Of a DNA stretch of 64,000 bases, positions 54,661 through 64,000 are shown piece after piece. The DNA is from Muriicola sp. Z0-33 (GTDB lineage Bacteria; Bacteroidota; Bacteroidia; Flavobacteriales; Flavobacteriaceae). Made by a program: the position numbers and the translations under genes. The notes beneath the pieces are model-generated. The model did no database searches. It was not told the DNA's origin and worked only from the letters and a program-made list of their open reading frames with translations. Location: positions 62,001 through 126,000 of the forward strand of contig NZ_JAFMPW010000010.1 in NCBI RefSeq assembly GCF_026126425.1, given 5' to 3'. Every line of letters starts with the position of its first letter. The first letter of the stretch is position 1.

Positions 54661-55272
54661 TCACTTAATTTTTACTGTAAAAACCTCTTCATTTTCTAGT
54701 ACCCCCGAAAGGTAGTCATTTGCGATAACTCTTCCAACACCGGCAGGTGTCCCGGTAAAGATAATATCTCCTTTTTTCAACATAAAAAATTGTGAAACAT
54801 AAGAAATTAACTCATCTATTTTCCAAAGCATAAACCTGGTATTGCCACTTTGCACAACTTCACTGTTTTTAAGTAGTGAAAAGTTTAAATCGTCTACACT
54901 TTTAAAATCAGACTTGGGAAACCACTTCCCAATAACGGCTGAACCGTCAAAGCCTTTCGCTTTTTCCCAGGGAAGCCCCTTTTCTTTCAATTGCTGTTGC
55001 AGATCTCTGGCTGTAAAATCGATGCCAAGACCAATTTCATCATAATAGTTAGGTGCAAATTTCCTGTCAATATGCTTTCCCACCTTGTTAATCTTTACCA
55101 GCACTTCTACCTCATAATGTATATTCTGTGAAAAGTCTGGCAGATAAAAATCCTGCTCCCTGGGCAGCACGGCGGAATCTGGCTTGATAAAAACAACAGG
55201 GTCTTTGGGGCGTTCATTCTCCAATTCTTCTATATGATCAACATAATTTCTTCCAATACAAATTATCTTCAT
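54661..55272 (-). CDS. Fumarylacetoacetate-hydrolase-family enzyme
   Basis: The protein has 203 residues, matching the FAH fold: MKIICIGRNYVDHIEELENE, VFIKPDSAVLP, the metal-binding acidic residues in IHYEVEVLVKI and GLGIDFTARDLQ, and the GTPAGVG loop near the end. FAH-family enzymes hydrate or cleave carbon-carbon bonds in 2-oxo acid catabolism (for example acylpyruvases). The exact substrate is unknown. The Hpt gene follows directly with no spacer. Confidence 0.88.
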   Translation of the reverse strand: MKIICIGRNYVDHIEELENERPKDPVVFIKPDSAVLPREQDFYLPDFSQNIHYEVEVLVKINKVGKHIDRKFAPNYYDEIGLGIDFTARDLQQQLKEKGLPWEKAKGFDGSAVIGKWFPKSDFKSVDDLNFSLLKNSEVVQSGNTRFMLWKIDELISYVSQFFMLKKGDIIFTGTPAGVGRVIANDYLSGVLENEEVFTVKIK

Positions 55273-55322
55273 AACTGTAATTTAATAGCCAATCCCTGTC
55301 AATGATTGGTAATTAATCATGG

Positions 55323-56099
55323 CTATTTAAGCTTATTGTTCAGTTTTTTAAGCTTAATCTGAGTTAAAATCTTCTTGGTATACAGCGGAAAATCCGCATT
55401 GAGTATCCATCCAAAGTACCCTGGCTCATTTTCAAGAACCTCCGCTACTTTCTTACCCTTGTGTTTTCCAAACGAGAATATTTCTTCTTCATCCTCGTCC
55501 AAAATAATGAACCCGGCAAAATCTACGCTTTGCTTTCTTTTAGAAAATTCGGCGAGCTTTTTTACATTGTTTTCAAGTTCAGGATACCTGTCTAATTGGG
55601 ACAATAACACTTCATAGGTGGCAATAGTATCTGCCTCGGCACTATGGGCATCTGTGAGGTCTTTGTCGCAGTAAAATTTATATGCAGCTTCCAGGGTTCG
55701 CTTTTCCATCTTGTGAAAAATGGTCTGCACATCTATGGAGACCATATTTTTCATGTCAAAATCTACTTCTGCCCGCAACATTTCCTCTGCAAGAAGTGGA
55801 ATATCAAAACGGTCAGAATTAAATCCACCCAGGTCACTGTCCTTAATCATGTTATATATCTCCTTAGACAAGGCCTTAAAAGTGGGGGCATTGGCTACTT
55901 TTTCATCAGATATACCATGAATGGCGACCACCTCAGCAGGAATAGACATTTCCGGGTTTACCAACCATGTTTTGCTCTCTTTGTTTCCGTTGGGATAAAC
56001 TTTTAAAATAGAGATCTCAACAATACGGTCTTTTGCCACATTTATTCCAGTGGTTTCAAGGTCGAAAAAGCAAATGGGTTTTGTAAGTTGTAAGTGCAT
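55323..56099 (-). CDS. DEDDh exonuclease (DNA polymerase III epsilon-like)
   Basis: The protein has 258 residues. The exonuclease motifs are CFFDLETTGINVAKDRIVEI (motif I, DxE), NSDRFDIPLL (motif II) and DAHSAEADTIATYEVL (motif III, His-Asp). A C-terminal region with FSFGKHKGKKVAEV resembles the GK-rich DUF3820-like domain often attached to such exonucleases. It should remove nucleotides 3' to 5' from DNA or RNA. Confidence 0.9.
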   Translation of the reverse strand: MHLQLTKPICFFDLETTGINVAKDRIVEISILKVYPNGNKESKTWLVNPEMSIPAEVVAIHGISDEKVANAPTFKALSKEIYNMIKDSDLGGFNSDRFDIPLLAEEMLRAEVDFDMKNMVSIDVQTIFHKMEKRTLEAAYKFYCDKDLTDAHSAEADTIATYEVLLSQLDRYPELENNVKKLAEFSKRKQSVDFAGFIILDEDEEEIFSFGKHKGKKVAEVLENEPGYFGWILNADFPLYTKKILTQIKLKKLNNKLK

Positions 56100-56113
56100 T
56101 TTTGCAATTTTTA

Positions 56114-56121
56114 CAAAGATA
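56114..56121 (-). promoter_or_regulatory. -7 box of the exonuclease gene
   Basis: On the minus strand TATCTTTG (56121-56114) matches TAnnTTTG, 15 bases before the start at 56099. No clear -33 element. Confidence 0.4.
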
Positions 56122-56171
56122 AGTCTTTGTGCAGCTTTAGGAATTGAATAAACGGTTTATTTAAAAGCTGT

Positions 56172-56897
56172 TCAGCCAGTATAGGTATATACCGTACTAT
56201 ATAAATCTGCCGGCACTGGGATGCTATTATTTTCAGCAATTGTATCTAAGGCCGTCATAACTTTTTTGTGGAGATCTTGCTTGCCAAATTGTTGTTTGAG
56301 CCAGTGAAACTGTATACTATCCGCCAGTAAAATATGTGAAAGCTGTTCCGGGTTTAGCCCAAGAATGGTTTTTTCTTTTTGTTTTTGCAGCAACTTAAAA
56401 TCGGTAAGATCCAAACCAGACAGGTCAACATCATGCTTGTAATCAGTTCCAACACTTAAAAATTGTTCATTGGTAATACTGCTTAATATCGCAGCAGTCA
56501 GTACCTCAAAATCGTATATAACCACCTTAGCTCCCGACCGAGCTACCCGCGATACTTCTTTTAACAATTCCTGAGACTTAGCATAATATAAGACTCCAGC
56601 AAAGGTTATTATTGTTGCTTCATCATTTTTTAAGGGAATAGTTACCAGATCGTATCCGCTATAGGTTACTCTGGGATGTGCTATGGCATTGTTAAGCATG
56701 GCCGCGCTGGGCTCTATCCCAATAACCTGTTCGCAAAATGCTGAAAGCGCAATTGAAGACTGTCCTGTCCCACTACCAATATCAAGTCCCTTATCAAAAC
56801 GTTCATTTCTAAGGCAATCTGCAAGTATTAAACTGTGTAGCTCTGGCCTGAACGCATGGTAATGAATTGCGATTTCCTCGTCGTAGTCCTGTTCCAT
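56172..56897 (-). CDS. SAM-dependent methyltransferase
   Basis: The protein has 241 residues starting MEQDYDEEIAIHYHAFRPEL; the frame is open to 56945 but family members start with the MEQDY-like pattern. SAM motif I is GLDIGSGTGQSSIALSAFC, then VIGIEPSAAMLNNA and the catalytic-region FAGVLYYAKSQEL. It resembles the class I methyltransferases with unknown small-molecule targets. It lies 70 bases after the E2 gene on the same strand. Confidence 0.85.
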   Translation of the reverse strand: MEQDYDEEIAIHYHAFRPELHSLILADCLRNERFDKGLDIGSGTGQSSIALSAFCEQVIGIEPSAAMLNNAIAHPRVTYSGYDLVTIPLKNDEATIITFAGVLYYAKSQELLKEVSRVARSGAKVVIYDFEVLTAAILSSITNEQFLSVGTDYKHDVDLSGLDLTDFKLLQKQKEKTILGLNPEQLSHILLADSIQFHWLKQQFGKQDLHKKVMTALDTIAENNSIPVPADLYSTVYTYTG

Positions 56898-56967
56898 TTT
56901 GCTGAAAAATACCAATTTCTGAATTGGGGGTTCAATCCTATTCACAAAGCGTATTGTCTAAAACATC

Positions 56968-58338
56968 TTAAACTTCTCTATTGGGGTCCCAGGCCTCTAG
57001 ATAATCTGCAACTGCTTTTACAAACATCCCACCAAGGGCTCCATTGACCACCCTATGGTCATAACTGTGAGAAAGAAACATTTTAGAGCGAATCCCAATA
57101 AAGTCACCCTCACTGGTTTCAATTACGGCAGGCATTTTCCTAATAGCTCCTAAAGCCATAATACCTACCTGAGGCTGGTTAATAATCGGGGTGCCAAAAA
57201 CACTTCCAAAAGAACCTACATTGGTCACCGTGTAAGTGCCATCTTTAATTTCATCTGGTTTTAAGGCATTGTTTCTAGACCTGCTGGCCAGATCATTAAC
57301 AACTTTAGCCATACCCACTAAATTTAATTGATCGGCATTCTTGATCACCGGAACAATTAAGTTACCATCGGGAAGGGCAGCTGCCATTCCTATATTGATA
57401 TTTTTTTTCTTAATTACAGTTTCCCCTTCCACGGAAATATTCATCATGGGGAAATTCTTTAGGGCTTTGGCTATGGCCTCCATAAAAATTGGTGTAAAAG
57501 TAAGTTTCTCTCCTTCGCGTTGTTGAAAAGTGTCTTTTACCTTGTTGCGCCATGCCACCACATTAGTGACATCTACTTCGATAAAGCTTTGAACATGGGC
57601 AGAAGTTGCAACACTGTTACTCATATGCTGAGCAACCAACTTACCCATTCTGGTCATAGGGATAATTTCATCCCCACCGACAGATTGTACCGTTGAAATC
57701 TGGTGGGCCTCAGTGGGTTTTTTGACCGTTTCCTTCGGAGGACTTACCAGCTGAGGGGTCTCCGGAGTTTTAGGTTCCACAGCCTTAGGCTGAGAAGTTC
57801 TTTGGTCAACATAAGAAAGTATGTCGGTCTTAGTTACTCTACCCTCCTTACCCGAACCTGCAATACTATCCAGTTCGGCCAGTGAAATACCTTCTTGTTT
57901 TGCAATATTTTTTACCAGTGGTGAATAAAAGCGTTCTGATGTTTTGTAGTTGTTTTCTGTTACCTTAACCGGAGATGCAGCAATTTCACGGGCTACCTCA
58001 ACAGTTTGTTCCACTTCAGACACGGCAGCCGGAGTAGCTTCCTCAACAAGCTCGGTAACATTTGTTTCTGATCCGGATGTTTCGGAAGATTCCTGCCCGT
58101 TTAATTCGATAACAGCTACAGTCTGCCCTACCTTAATAATATCGTCTACATTGAAAAGTTGCTCTACAAGGGTTCCTTCCACCTCGCTCGGCACCTCAGA
58201 ATCTACCTTATCGGTGGCTATCTCAAAAACAGCTTCATCCAATTCAATGGTATCCCCTACCTCCTTTAACCAGGAAGTTAAAGTGGCTTCTGCAACGCTT
58301 TCCCCCATCTGGGGTAATTTTAATTCAAACTTTGACAT
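56968..58338 (-). CDS. 2-oxo acid dehydrogenase E2 (dihydrolipoyl acyltransferase)
   Basis: The protein has 456 residues. Lipoyl domain with Lys44 in IATDKVDSEV, a Glu/Val/Thr-rich linker, an E3-binding domain (about 136-175, SPLVKNIAKQEG), a second linker, and the catalytic domain ending LSHSYDHRVVNGALGG. The active-site motif is normally HxxxDG; here it is HRVVNG, Asp replaced by Asn. The enzyme transfers acyl groups to CoA in the branched-chain or pyruvate complex. E1 and E3 are not nearby, so the type is unclear. Confidence 0.88.
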   Translation of the reverse strand: MSKFELKLPQMGESVAEATLTSWLKEVGDTIELDEAVFEIATDKVDSEVPSEVEGTLVEQLFNVDDIIKVGQTVAVIELNGQESSETSGSETNVTELVEEATPAAVSEVEQTVEVAREIAASPVKVTENNYKTSERFYSPLVKNIAKQEGISLAELDSIAGSGKEGRVTKTDILSYVDQRTSQPKAVEPKTPETPQLVSPPKETVKKPTEAHQISTVQSVGGDEIIPMTRMGKLVAQHMSNSVATSAHVQSFIEVDVTNVVAWRNKVKDTFQQREGEKLTFTPIFMEAIAKALKNFPMMNISVEGETVIKKKNINIGMAAALPDGNLIVPVIKNADQLNLVGMAKVVNDLASRSRNNALKPDEIKDGTYTVTNVGSFGSVFGTPIINQPQVGIMALGAIRKMPAVIETSEGDFIGIRSKMFLSHSYDHRVVNGALGGMFVKAVADYLEAWDPNREV

Positions 58339-58375
58339 ATTACTATTTAAAGCACTCTATTTGAACAATTTTTTG

Positions 58376-58383
58376 CAAAAATA
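58376..58383 (-). promoter_or_regulatory. -7 box of the E2 gene
   Basis: On the minus strand TATTTTTG (58383-58376) matches TAnnTTTG, 38 bases before the start. No clear -33 element. Confidence 0.4.
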
Positions 58384-58427
58384 CTAAAAAAACGTCCTTA
58401 TTTTTAAATTTATTGTATAGTTCTGCT

Positions 58428-59048
58428 CTAAGATACTCTTAAAGAACCTTCAAATGGAATCCTGTTCAGAATACTTCTTCCCAAGGTGACTTCATCTGTA
58501 TATTCAAGATCATCCCCAACAGATACTCCTCTGGCTATTGTTGAGGTCTTAATATCTAATCCTTCCAACTGCTTATAAATATAAAAATTAGTGGTATCGC
58601 CTTCCATGGTAGAGCTAAGGGCAAAAATAAACTCCTGTATCTCCCCTTCCTTTGCTTTTTTTACCAGAGAACTAATTGTGAGATCCTGAGGCCCAACCCC
58701 TTCCATTGGGGATATTTTACCGCCCAAAACATGATACAAGCCCTTGTACTGCCCTGTATTTTCTATAGCCATTACATCCCTGATATCCTCTACAACACAG
58801 ACCAGCCGCCCATCTCTTTTGGGATTGGCGCAAATTTCACATTCTTCAACATCCGAGATATTATGACAATTGTTGCAAAACTTAATTTCTCCGCGCAATT
58901 TCTGAAGTGCCTCAGACAAACTATTGGTTTGTTCCCCGGGTTGTTTAAGCAAATGAAGTACCAGCCGAAGTGCCGTTCGTTTGCCTATTCCCGGCAATTT
59001 AGACATTTCATAAACCGCATTTTCCAAAAGCTTTGAAGAAAATTCCAT
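58428..59048 (-). CDS. recR: Recombination mediator RecR
   Basis: The protein has 206 residues starting [20 protein letters not shown]. The frame extends to 59069, but the promoter box at 59067-59074 and the family start support 59048. The helix-hairpin-helix [17 protein letters not shown], the zinc finger [16 protein letters not shown], and the Toprim domain with [16 protein letters not shown] are present. RecR acts with RecO and RecF to load RecA on gaps. Confidence 0.95.
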   Translation of the reverse strand: MEFSSKLLENAVYEMSKLPGIGKRTALRLVLHLLKQPGEQTNSLSEALQKLRGEIKFCNNCHNISDVEECEICANPKRDGRLVCVVEDIRDVMAIENTGQYKGLYHVLGGKISPMEGVGPQDLTISSLVKKAKEGEIQEFIFALSSTMEGDTTNFYIYKQLEGLDIKTSTIARGVSVGDDLEYTDEVTLGRSILNRIPFEGSLRVS

Positions 59049-59066
59049 CCTGAATAGATTACCAAA

Positions 59067-59074
59067 CAAAATTA
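59067..59074 (-). promoter_or_regulatory. -7 box of recR
   Basis: On the minus strand TAATTTTG (59074-59067) matches TAnnTTTG, 18 bases before the recR start at 59048. The alternative start at 59069 would lie inside this box. Confidence 0.45.
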
Positions 59075-59320
59075 CAATTTTAAAGACTTTCTTAGCGATT
59101 TTTTTCCAGATTCATTGAATTTATGGAAAAGATATGGGCTGTACCAGCCTTCTGAATCTGCCCTACATCAGCACTCAATACAGCTAAAGAAAATAGTTCA
59201 GAAAACCCAATTCTATCCGCACCACAGATCAATCTTAGAAGTGCTTGGATGGTTTTATTTTTGAAGCATCCACTTTTTGATGTATCTCTTTTTGTATTTT
59301 GCGCTTTAATTAAAGATTAT

Positions 59321-60793
59321 ATGACAGCTTCGCATATTCTGTTCCTGATAGGTGGTTATTTTCTTTTGCTTTTATTGATCTCTTATTTTACCGGGAAGAA
59401 CGACTCTAACACAGATTTTTTTAAAGCCGGTAAACAATCGCCCTGGTATGTAGTTGCCTTTGGAATGATTGGCGCCTCTCTTTCTGGTGTTACCTTTATT
59501 TCCGTTCCGGGATGGGTGGCCGATTCACAGTTCAGCTATATGCAGGTGGTGTTGGGGTATATGGTAGGTTATTTGGTAGTGGCCTATGTGCTGCTTCCCA
59601 TATATTACAAATGGAATCTCACCTCAATTTATGAGTATTTGAGTCAGCGTTTTGGGGTAGTAAGTCATAAGGTAGGGGCCATATCCTTTTTTATTTCCAG
59701 AGTACTTGGGGCATCTTTTCGTTTATTTCTGGTTGCCATTGTTTTACAGCAATTTGTTTTTGATTCCTGGAATGTACCTTTTGAAGTCACAGTGACATTA
59801 TCTATTCTACTGATCTGGATCTATACCTTCAGAGGTGGTATAAAAACCATTGTCTGGACAGACACTCTGCAAACCTTGTTCATGATTTTATCGGTAGTTT
59901 TATCAATCCACTTTATCCTGGAAGCCATGGACTGGAACTTTAGCGATTTTCTGGGATCTGAAGAGTTTAGCCAATACAGCAAAACCATTTTCACCGATGA
60001 TTTTTTTGCCCGTAATCATTTTCTTAAGTCATTTATCGGAGGTATGTTCATAACCATCTGTATGACTGGTTTGGACCAGGATATGATGCAAAAAAACCTT
60101 ACCTGCAAAAACCTTAAGGATGCCAAAAAGAACATGGTCACCTTTAGTATATCTCTTGTGGTCGTGACTTTTGTTTTTATGTTATTGGGTGCCCTGCTTT
60201 TTATATATGCCGATAAATTCAACATAGAAGTACCTTTAATGGATGGCACTCCAAAAACAGATCTGCTATTCCCTGAAATAGCACTCAATAGTGGTTTAGG
60301 TATTACGGTTGGCGTCACCTTTATGTTAGGACTAATTGCTGCAGCCTATAGTAGTGCTGATAGCGCTCTTACATCGCTCACTACCTCCTTTTGTATCGAC
60401 TTTTTGGGGATAGATCGGAAGACAGAGAAATTGCAAAAAAGTATCAGAAAGAAGACGCATATATGGATGAGCATTTTGCTAATTGTGGTCGTTATTATAT
60501 TTAAGTATGTGTTAGACAGAAATGTAATTGACGGATTGCTAACAGTGGCTTCTTATACCTATGGTCCCCTACTGGGCCTTTTCGCATTTGGTATCCTTAC
60601 TAAATATGCCCTGAAAGATAAATACGTTTGGATGGTTGCACTTATATCTGTTTCATTGATAGTTGTATTGGCAAATATTCCTCCAGAGTATTTCGGCGGT
60701 TATATATTTGGCTACGAATTACTTCCCCTGAATGGTCTTTTCACTTTTTTCGGACTCTGGTTGATAAGAAAAAAGCCAGGATCCGAAAGTTAA
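59321..60793 (+). CDS. Sodium:solute symporter
   Basis: The protein has 490 residues starting [17 protein letters not shown]; the frame is open from 59249 but the membrane protein begins at 59321. About 13 membrane helices. Family motifs are [20 protein letters not shown] with [12 protein letters not shown], and [15 protein letters not shown] in helix 5-6, as in SSS family transporters. These co-transport Na+ with solutes such as sugars, proline or sialic acid; the substrate is not clear. It is divergent from recR. Confidence 0.9.
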   Translation: MTASHILFLIGGYFLLLLLISYFTGKNDSNTDFFKAGKQSPWYVVAFGMIGASLSGVTFISVPGWVADSQFSYMQVVLGYMVGYLVVAYVLLPIYYKWNLTSIYEYLSQRFGVVSHKVGAISFFISRVLGASFRLFLVAIVLQQFVFDSWNVPFEVTVTLSILLIWIYTFRGGIKTIVWTDTLQTLFMILSVVLSIHFILEAMDWNFSDFLGSEEFSQYSKTIFTDDFFARNHFLKSFIGGMFITICMTGLDQDMMQKNLTCKNLKDAKKNMVTFSISLVVVTFVFMLLGALLFIYADKFNIEVPLMDGTPKTDLLFPEIALNSGLGITVGVTFMLGLIAAAYSSADSALTSLTTSFCIDFLGIDRKTEKLQKSIRKKTHIWMSILLIVVVIIFKYVLDRNVIDGLLTVASYTYGPLLGLFAFGILTKYALKDKYVWMVALISVSLIVVLANIPPEYFGGYIFGYELLPLNGLFTFFGLWLIRKKPGSES

Positions 60794-60873
60794 ATCGTAC
60801 AATTTTATATGCACCCAAAAGAACTTTTGTTTAATGATGTTATTTTATTCCCCGGGTTAGTATTTACTAGAAT

Positions 60874-61233
60874 TTAGTATTGCCTGGTTGCTAAAAGCAC
60901 AAGACTGCAGGCAACTTCAACTTCTATATTGCTCTTTTTCAGGATTTCATAAAATTCAGAATTCTCGGTTCCCGGATTAAAAATCACTCTTTTAGGTCTT
61001 AAATCAACTATTTTCTGGTAAAAATTCGGCTGAACCACCGGATTTAAATACAAAGTTATAGTGTGAATATTATGAAAATCCTGTAAATTAGTTGTTATTT
61101 GTATCCCCGAAACCTCCCCCGAATTATGACCAAAAGCGACAGTTTCTATACCATTTGCCATTAATTTCCGGATGGTAAGATTACTGTAGCGACCAGGTTT
61201 TAGGGATGCCCCAAAGACTAGGGTTTTTTTCAT
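60874..61233 (-). CDS. CoA-binding-domain protein
   Basis: The protein has 119 residues, a single CoA_binding (YccU-like) Rossmann domain: KKTLVFGASLKPGRYSNLTI, the repeated GIETVAFGHNSGEVSGI, and TENSEFYEILKKSNIEV. Such proteins bind CoA or its derivatives; the function is not established. It stands alone between two convergent and divergent neighbours. Confidence 0.88.
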   Translation of the reverse strand: MKKTLVFGASLKPGRYSNLTIRKLMANGIETVAFGHNSGEVSGIQITTNLQDFHNIHTITLYLNPVVQPNFYQKIVDLRPKRVIFNPGTENSEFYEILKKSNIEVEVACSLVLLATRQY

Positions 61234-61623
61234 AGTTTATTGCGATGTTAAAGTGTGTTAATTACTGTAACGTTAAACAAAATAATTCGTCTTTTGGTAA
61301 TACATTTGGAAATAAAGTCATTGATTTCGCTATATTTTTATAGTTAATGGTTAGTGTTTAGTATAGCTTATCAATGAAAGAAACCCCGACGTCATCGTCG
61401 GGGTTTTGATTTCTATTACCTCATTATACCATTACCAATTCTTTCTATTATCCTTCCGTAAAAATACGAACCCTGAATTAGACAAAACCTAAAATCCTGA
61501 ATTACAGCAATGCATGTAAAATGGCCGTGTTAAAATATGTTAAAAACCAATTTAAAGGTAACATTATAGGCTAATCATCGTCAATTAAGTAACATCAGTC
61601 AATCAATCAATAAACGAACAGTA
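61234..61623. other. 390-base gap with terminator before the receptor gene
   Basis: This gap holds the hairpin at 61381-61407 and the leader region of the outer-membrane protein gene. No exact TAnnTTTG box and no gene were found in it. Confidence 0.6.
61381..61407 (+). terminator. Strong hairpin, probable bidirectional terminator
   Basis: Perfect 11-bp stem AAACCCCGACG / CGTCGGGGTTT with a TCAT loop and a following T run. It lies between the minus-strand CoA-binding gene (start at 61233) and the plus-strand receptor, so it may end a transcript reading from upstream or attenuate the leader. Confidence 0.6.
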
Positions 61624-64000
61624 ATGAAAAAGCTAAGCTTACTAATAGCGCTGCTCTTCTGCGGCGCCTTATTCCCTAATAACCCTGATACAGATCCTGA
61701 TCCCGATCTTAAGAACGGATCTGTCCGCGGTAGTGTTGTGGACAAAACACTTGGGCAACCCGTGGCATATGCCGCCATTGTAATTATAAATCCGGAAGAT
61801 AACAGTACAATCACCGGAGGCATTACAGAGGACAATGGTAATTTTGAAATAAAAAAGTTACCTGAAGGGAATTTTAGATTCGAAGTACAATTTATTGGAT
61901 TTAAGACGTATTCAAAACAAATATCCGTGTCCAAGGACACTAAAAAACTAAATCTTGGAATCATCGTTCTGGAGGAAGAAGCAGAAGAACTTGCAGGGGT
62001 AGATGTTGTCGCCGAACGCACCACAATAGAACAAAAAATAGATCGGAAAGTAATCAATGTAGGTAAAGACCTGACAACTGCCGGTGCAACTGCCTCAGAT
62101 ATCATGAATAATATCCCTTCTGTCAATGTGGATTCCCAAACCGGAGATCTGACAATGAGAGGTAATTCTAATGTAAGGGTAATGGTAGATGGCAAATTAT
62201 CTAATGTTCCAGTGGCTCAACTGCTTCGACAAATTCCGTCTTCTTCAATAAAATCTATTGAATTAATCACCAATCCTTCGGCCAAGTACAATCCGGAAGG
62301 AATGAGTGGGATTATCAATATAGTACTTCATAAAAATGCCAATATCGGATTTAATGGAAGTATAACAACCGGACTTACCGTAGGCATAGAAGCAAAGTTC
62401 AACAATTCTCTGGATCTTAATTACCGCAATGGAAAAGTTAACTTATACGGTAATGTAGGAACCAATATAGGGAAGTATGTAAATGACGGCCGTATTCTTA
62501 GAGTAGACCAGAATTCTACCCAATTGTTCGATTTCCTTAACAACAACAAATCCTACTTATACAAAGCAGGCATAGATTTTTACCTGAATGATAAAAACAC
62601 TATTTCATTCTTTACCAATCAAAATATTTACGATGGAAAAGGGTTTGGAAATACCGATGTAATCTACAATAACGATCCCTTGCTGAATACATCGCAATTG
62701 TTCAACAACACTAATGAAAATCATAGCCAGCAATACAATTTTGATTACAAACTCGAATTCAACAAAGAAGGCCATAATATAGAGCTGGAAATAGATTACA
62801 ATAAATTCAAGGATGATGAAATAGCCGATTTCAGCTCAACAGGTGCCACACTATTTCCGGATTATATGGATTTTGTAAATACGAGAAGGGACCAGACGAT
62901 AGCCAACCTTGACTATGTTAATCCTCTGGACTCTATTTCTAAATTGGAAGTAGGTATAGAAGCACGGATTTTTGAGACGGATATAGATTATTCCTCCACA
63001 GGCCTGTCCTTTACTCCAAGTGGAAATCTTGTACCTACCAGCGATACAGAATTTATATATGGGATGGATATCTATTCGGCATATGCCACATTTGGCCAGA
63101 ACTATGACAAATGGTCTTACCAGGTAGGGGTCAGGGTAGAGGATGTAGAGGTTAAGGCAGATACCAGTGGGGTGAGGGCGTTTACCGATAAGTATACTCA
63201 AATATATCCTTCTGCATTTCTGACTTATTCTCCAAGCGAGAAAAATCAGTTACAATTGAGTTTGAGTCGAAGAGTAGACCGGCCGGGACTTACACAGGTA
63301 AACCCTATCAGAGAATGGTCTACCCCATTAATATCATCATTTGGTAACCCGAGTTTGGTTCCTCAGTTCACAAACTCTTATGAGCTTAATTATACAAGGA
63401 GATTCAAAAAAGGAAGTATAACCAGTGGGGTATTTTACCGGACCATCAAGGATGAAATCAACAGGGCTATTTACGTAGACAGGCTTGATCTGAATAAAAT
63501 AATTCTCACTCATGATAATTTTGATAATACCTCTGCCTACGGGATAGAATTTTCTACAAATTACAGGCCCACTAAATGGTGGAGTATCAATGGGAGTTTT
63601 GATCTTTATTCTCAAACCCAAAGGGGCATCACTGAAAGTCTGGAAACAGACAATCTGACCGCCACGGAAGACGATATAATATCTGAGGAAATAGAAGTAG
63701 ACAATACCGCATGGAACCTTAGGATGAATAACAGTTTTAAGGCTAACAAAAAGCTTACTTTCCAACTGTTTGGCTTCTACAGGGGAAGTCGTCGAAGCCT
63801 GCAATTTGATATGGAACCTATGTATTTTGTAAATCTGGGAGCCCGTTACAGCTTTGCCCAGGGTAAAGGTACGTTTAGCCTCAATTTCAACGATATTTTT
63901 AATACCATGCAGTTTGCCTTTGAAGGTGACAAGCCATTTTTACAAACAGGTCAGTTTAATTGGGAAAGTCAGAATGTATATGCCGGAATCTCATACAGGT
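61624..64000 (+). CDS. Outer-membrane beta-barrel (TonB-receptor-like) protein, partial
   Basis: The frame is open from ATG 61624 to the window end (792 codons), so the C-terminus is cut. A signal-like start MKKLSLLIALLFCGALF is followed by a carboxypeptidase-regulatory-like domain (SVRGSVVDKTLGQPVAYAAI), a plug-like region with VNVDSQTGDLTMRGNSNVRV and VMVDGKLSNVPVAQLLRQIP, and a beta-barrel of the outer membrane beta-barrel family (PF14905-type). The last residues read NVYAGISYR, the usual end of the barrel, so probably only a few residues are missing. These proteins import or export substrates, substrate unknown. Confidence 0.88.
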   Translation, partial: MKKLSLLIALLFCGALFPNNPDTDPDPDLKNGSVRGSVVDKTLGQPVAYAAIVIINPEDNSTITGGITEDNGNFEIKKLPEGNFRFEVQFIGFKTYSKQISVSKDTKKLNLGIIVLEEEAEELAGVDVVAERTTIEQKIDRKVINVGKDLTTAGATASDIMNNIPSVNVDSQTGDLTMRGNSNVRVMVDGKLSNVPVAQLLRQIPSSSIKSIELITNPSAKYNPEGMSGIINIVLHKNANIGFNGSITTGLTVGIEAKFNNSLDLNYRNGKVNLYGNVGTNIGKYVNDGRILRVDQNSTQLFDFLNNNKSYLYKAGIDFYLNDKNTISFFTNQNIYDGKGFGNTDVIYNNDPLLNTSQLFNNTNENHSQQYNFDYKLEFNKEGHNIELEIDYNKFKDDEIADFSSTGATLFPDYMDFVNTRRDQTIANLDYVNPLDSISKLEVGIEARIFETDIDYSSTGLSFTPSGNLVPTSDTEFIYGMDIYSAYATFGQNYDKWSYQVGVRVEDVEVKADTSGVRAFTDKYTQIYPSAFLTYSPSEKNQLQLSLSRRVDRPGLTQVNPIREWSTPLISSFGNPSLVPQFTNSYELNYTRRFKKGSITSGVFYRTIKDEINRAIYVDRLDLNKIILTHDNFDNTSAYGIEFSTNYRPTKWWSINGSFDLYSQTQRGITESLETDNLTATEDDIISEEIEVDNTAWNLRMNNSFKANKKLTFQLFGFYRGSRRSLQFDMEPMYFVNLGARYSFAQGKGTFSLNFNDIFNTMQFAFEGDKPFLQTGQFNWESQNVYAGISYR

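Noticed and set aside
61599-63804. Several long minus-strand frames
   Set aside because: They mirror the coding sequence of the beta-barrel protein running on the plus strand to the window end.

Overview
The window looks like a piece of chromosome from a marine-type member of the Flavobacteriaceae (Bacteroidota). Supporting signs are the low GC content, genes without Shine-Dalgarno sites, several promoters with the Bacteroidota -7 box TAnnTTTG, PD40/TolB-like propellers, PafA-type phosphatase, DUF2911 and DUF4295 proteins, an outer-membrane beta-barrel (TonB-receptor-like) protein, and a crtI-crtB-crtZ carotenoid operon. No insertion sequence, prophage, CRISPR array or rRNA was seen. One tRNA-Leu(GAG) is present.

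Layout. 1-10.5 kb: the end of a zinc alcohol dehydrogenase, two secreted alpha/beta-hydrolase-like proteins, two PD40 propeller proteins, a DinB protein, a LytS/LytTR two-component pair, three small membrane proteins, the relic of an AraC regulator and a TerB-like protein. 10.7-26.3 kb: an accessory region. It holds a highly repetitive lysine-rich octapeptide protein, a membrane-anchored TPR protein, a caspase-hydrolase-TPR fusion with a small PGDYG-like partner, a stand-alone caspase, a 1859-residue protein with two lipase-like domains plus a CHAT protease domain, a peptidoglycan-binding protein with a YkuD-like C-terminus, an MscS-like channel with a charged coiled-coil tail, and a DUF4231 (SLATT-like) membrane protein. 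This is the best candidate for an undescribed system: three caspase-fold proteases, three lipase-like domains and two membrane proteins of types often linked to pore formation or cell death lie side by side.

26.4-35.4 kb: PafA-like phosphatase, a CotH-like protein, a membrane protein with a doubtful start codon, tRNA-Leu, a DadA-like oxidoreductase, and the carotenoid operon headed by a CarH-like B12-binding MerR regulator. 35.4-61.2 kb: mostly core genes. These include a cysteine-less TlpA-like protein, aconitase, a MoxR ATPase with two parvulin-type chaperones, SRPBCC proteins, a class-A beta-lactamase-like lipoprotein, a fasciclin gene next to a SigK/RskA-like pair, rimO, an amidase, ftsY, the rpmB-rpmG-DUF4295 operon, cinA, an Hpt protein, an E2 acyltransferase, recR and a sodium symporter. 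The window ends inside a beta-barrel outer-membrane protein.

All functional calls come from reading motifs and family resemblance by eye; no database search was possible. Start codons were moved from the longest reading frame where homology or a promoter position argued for it.
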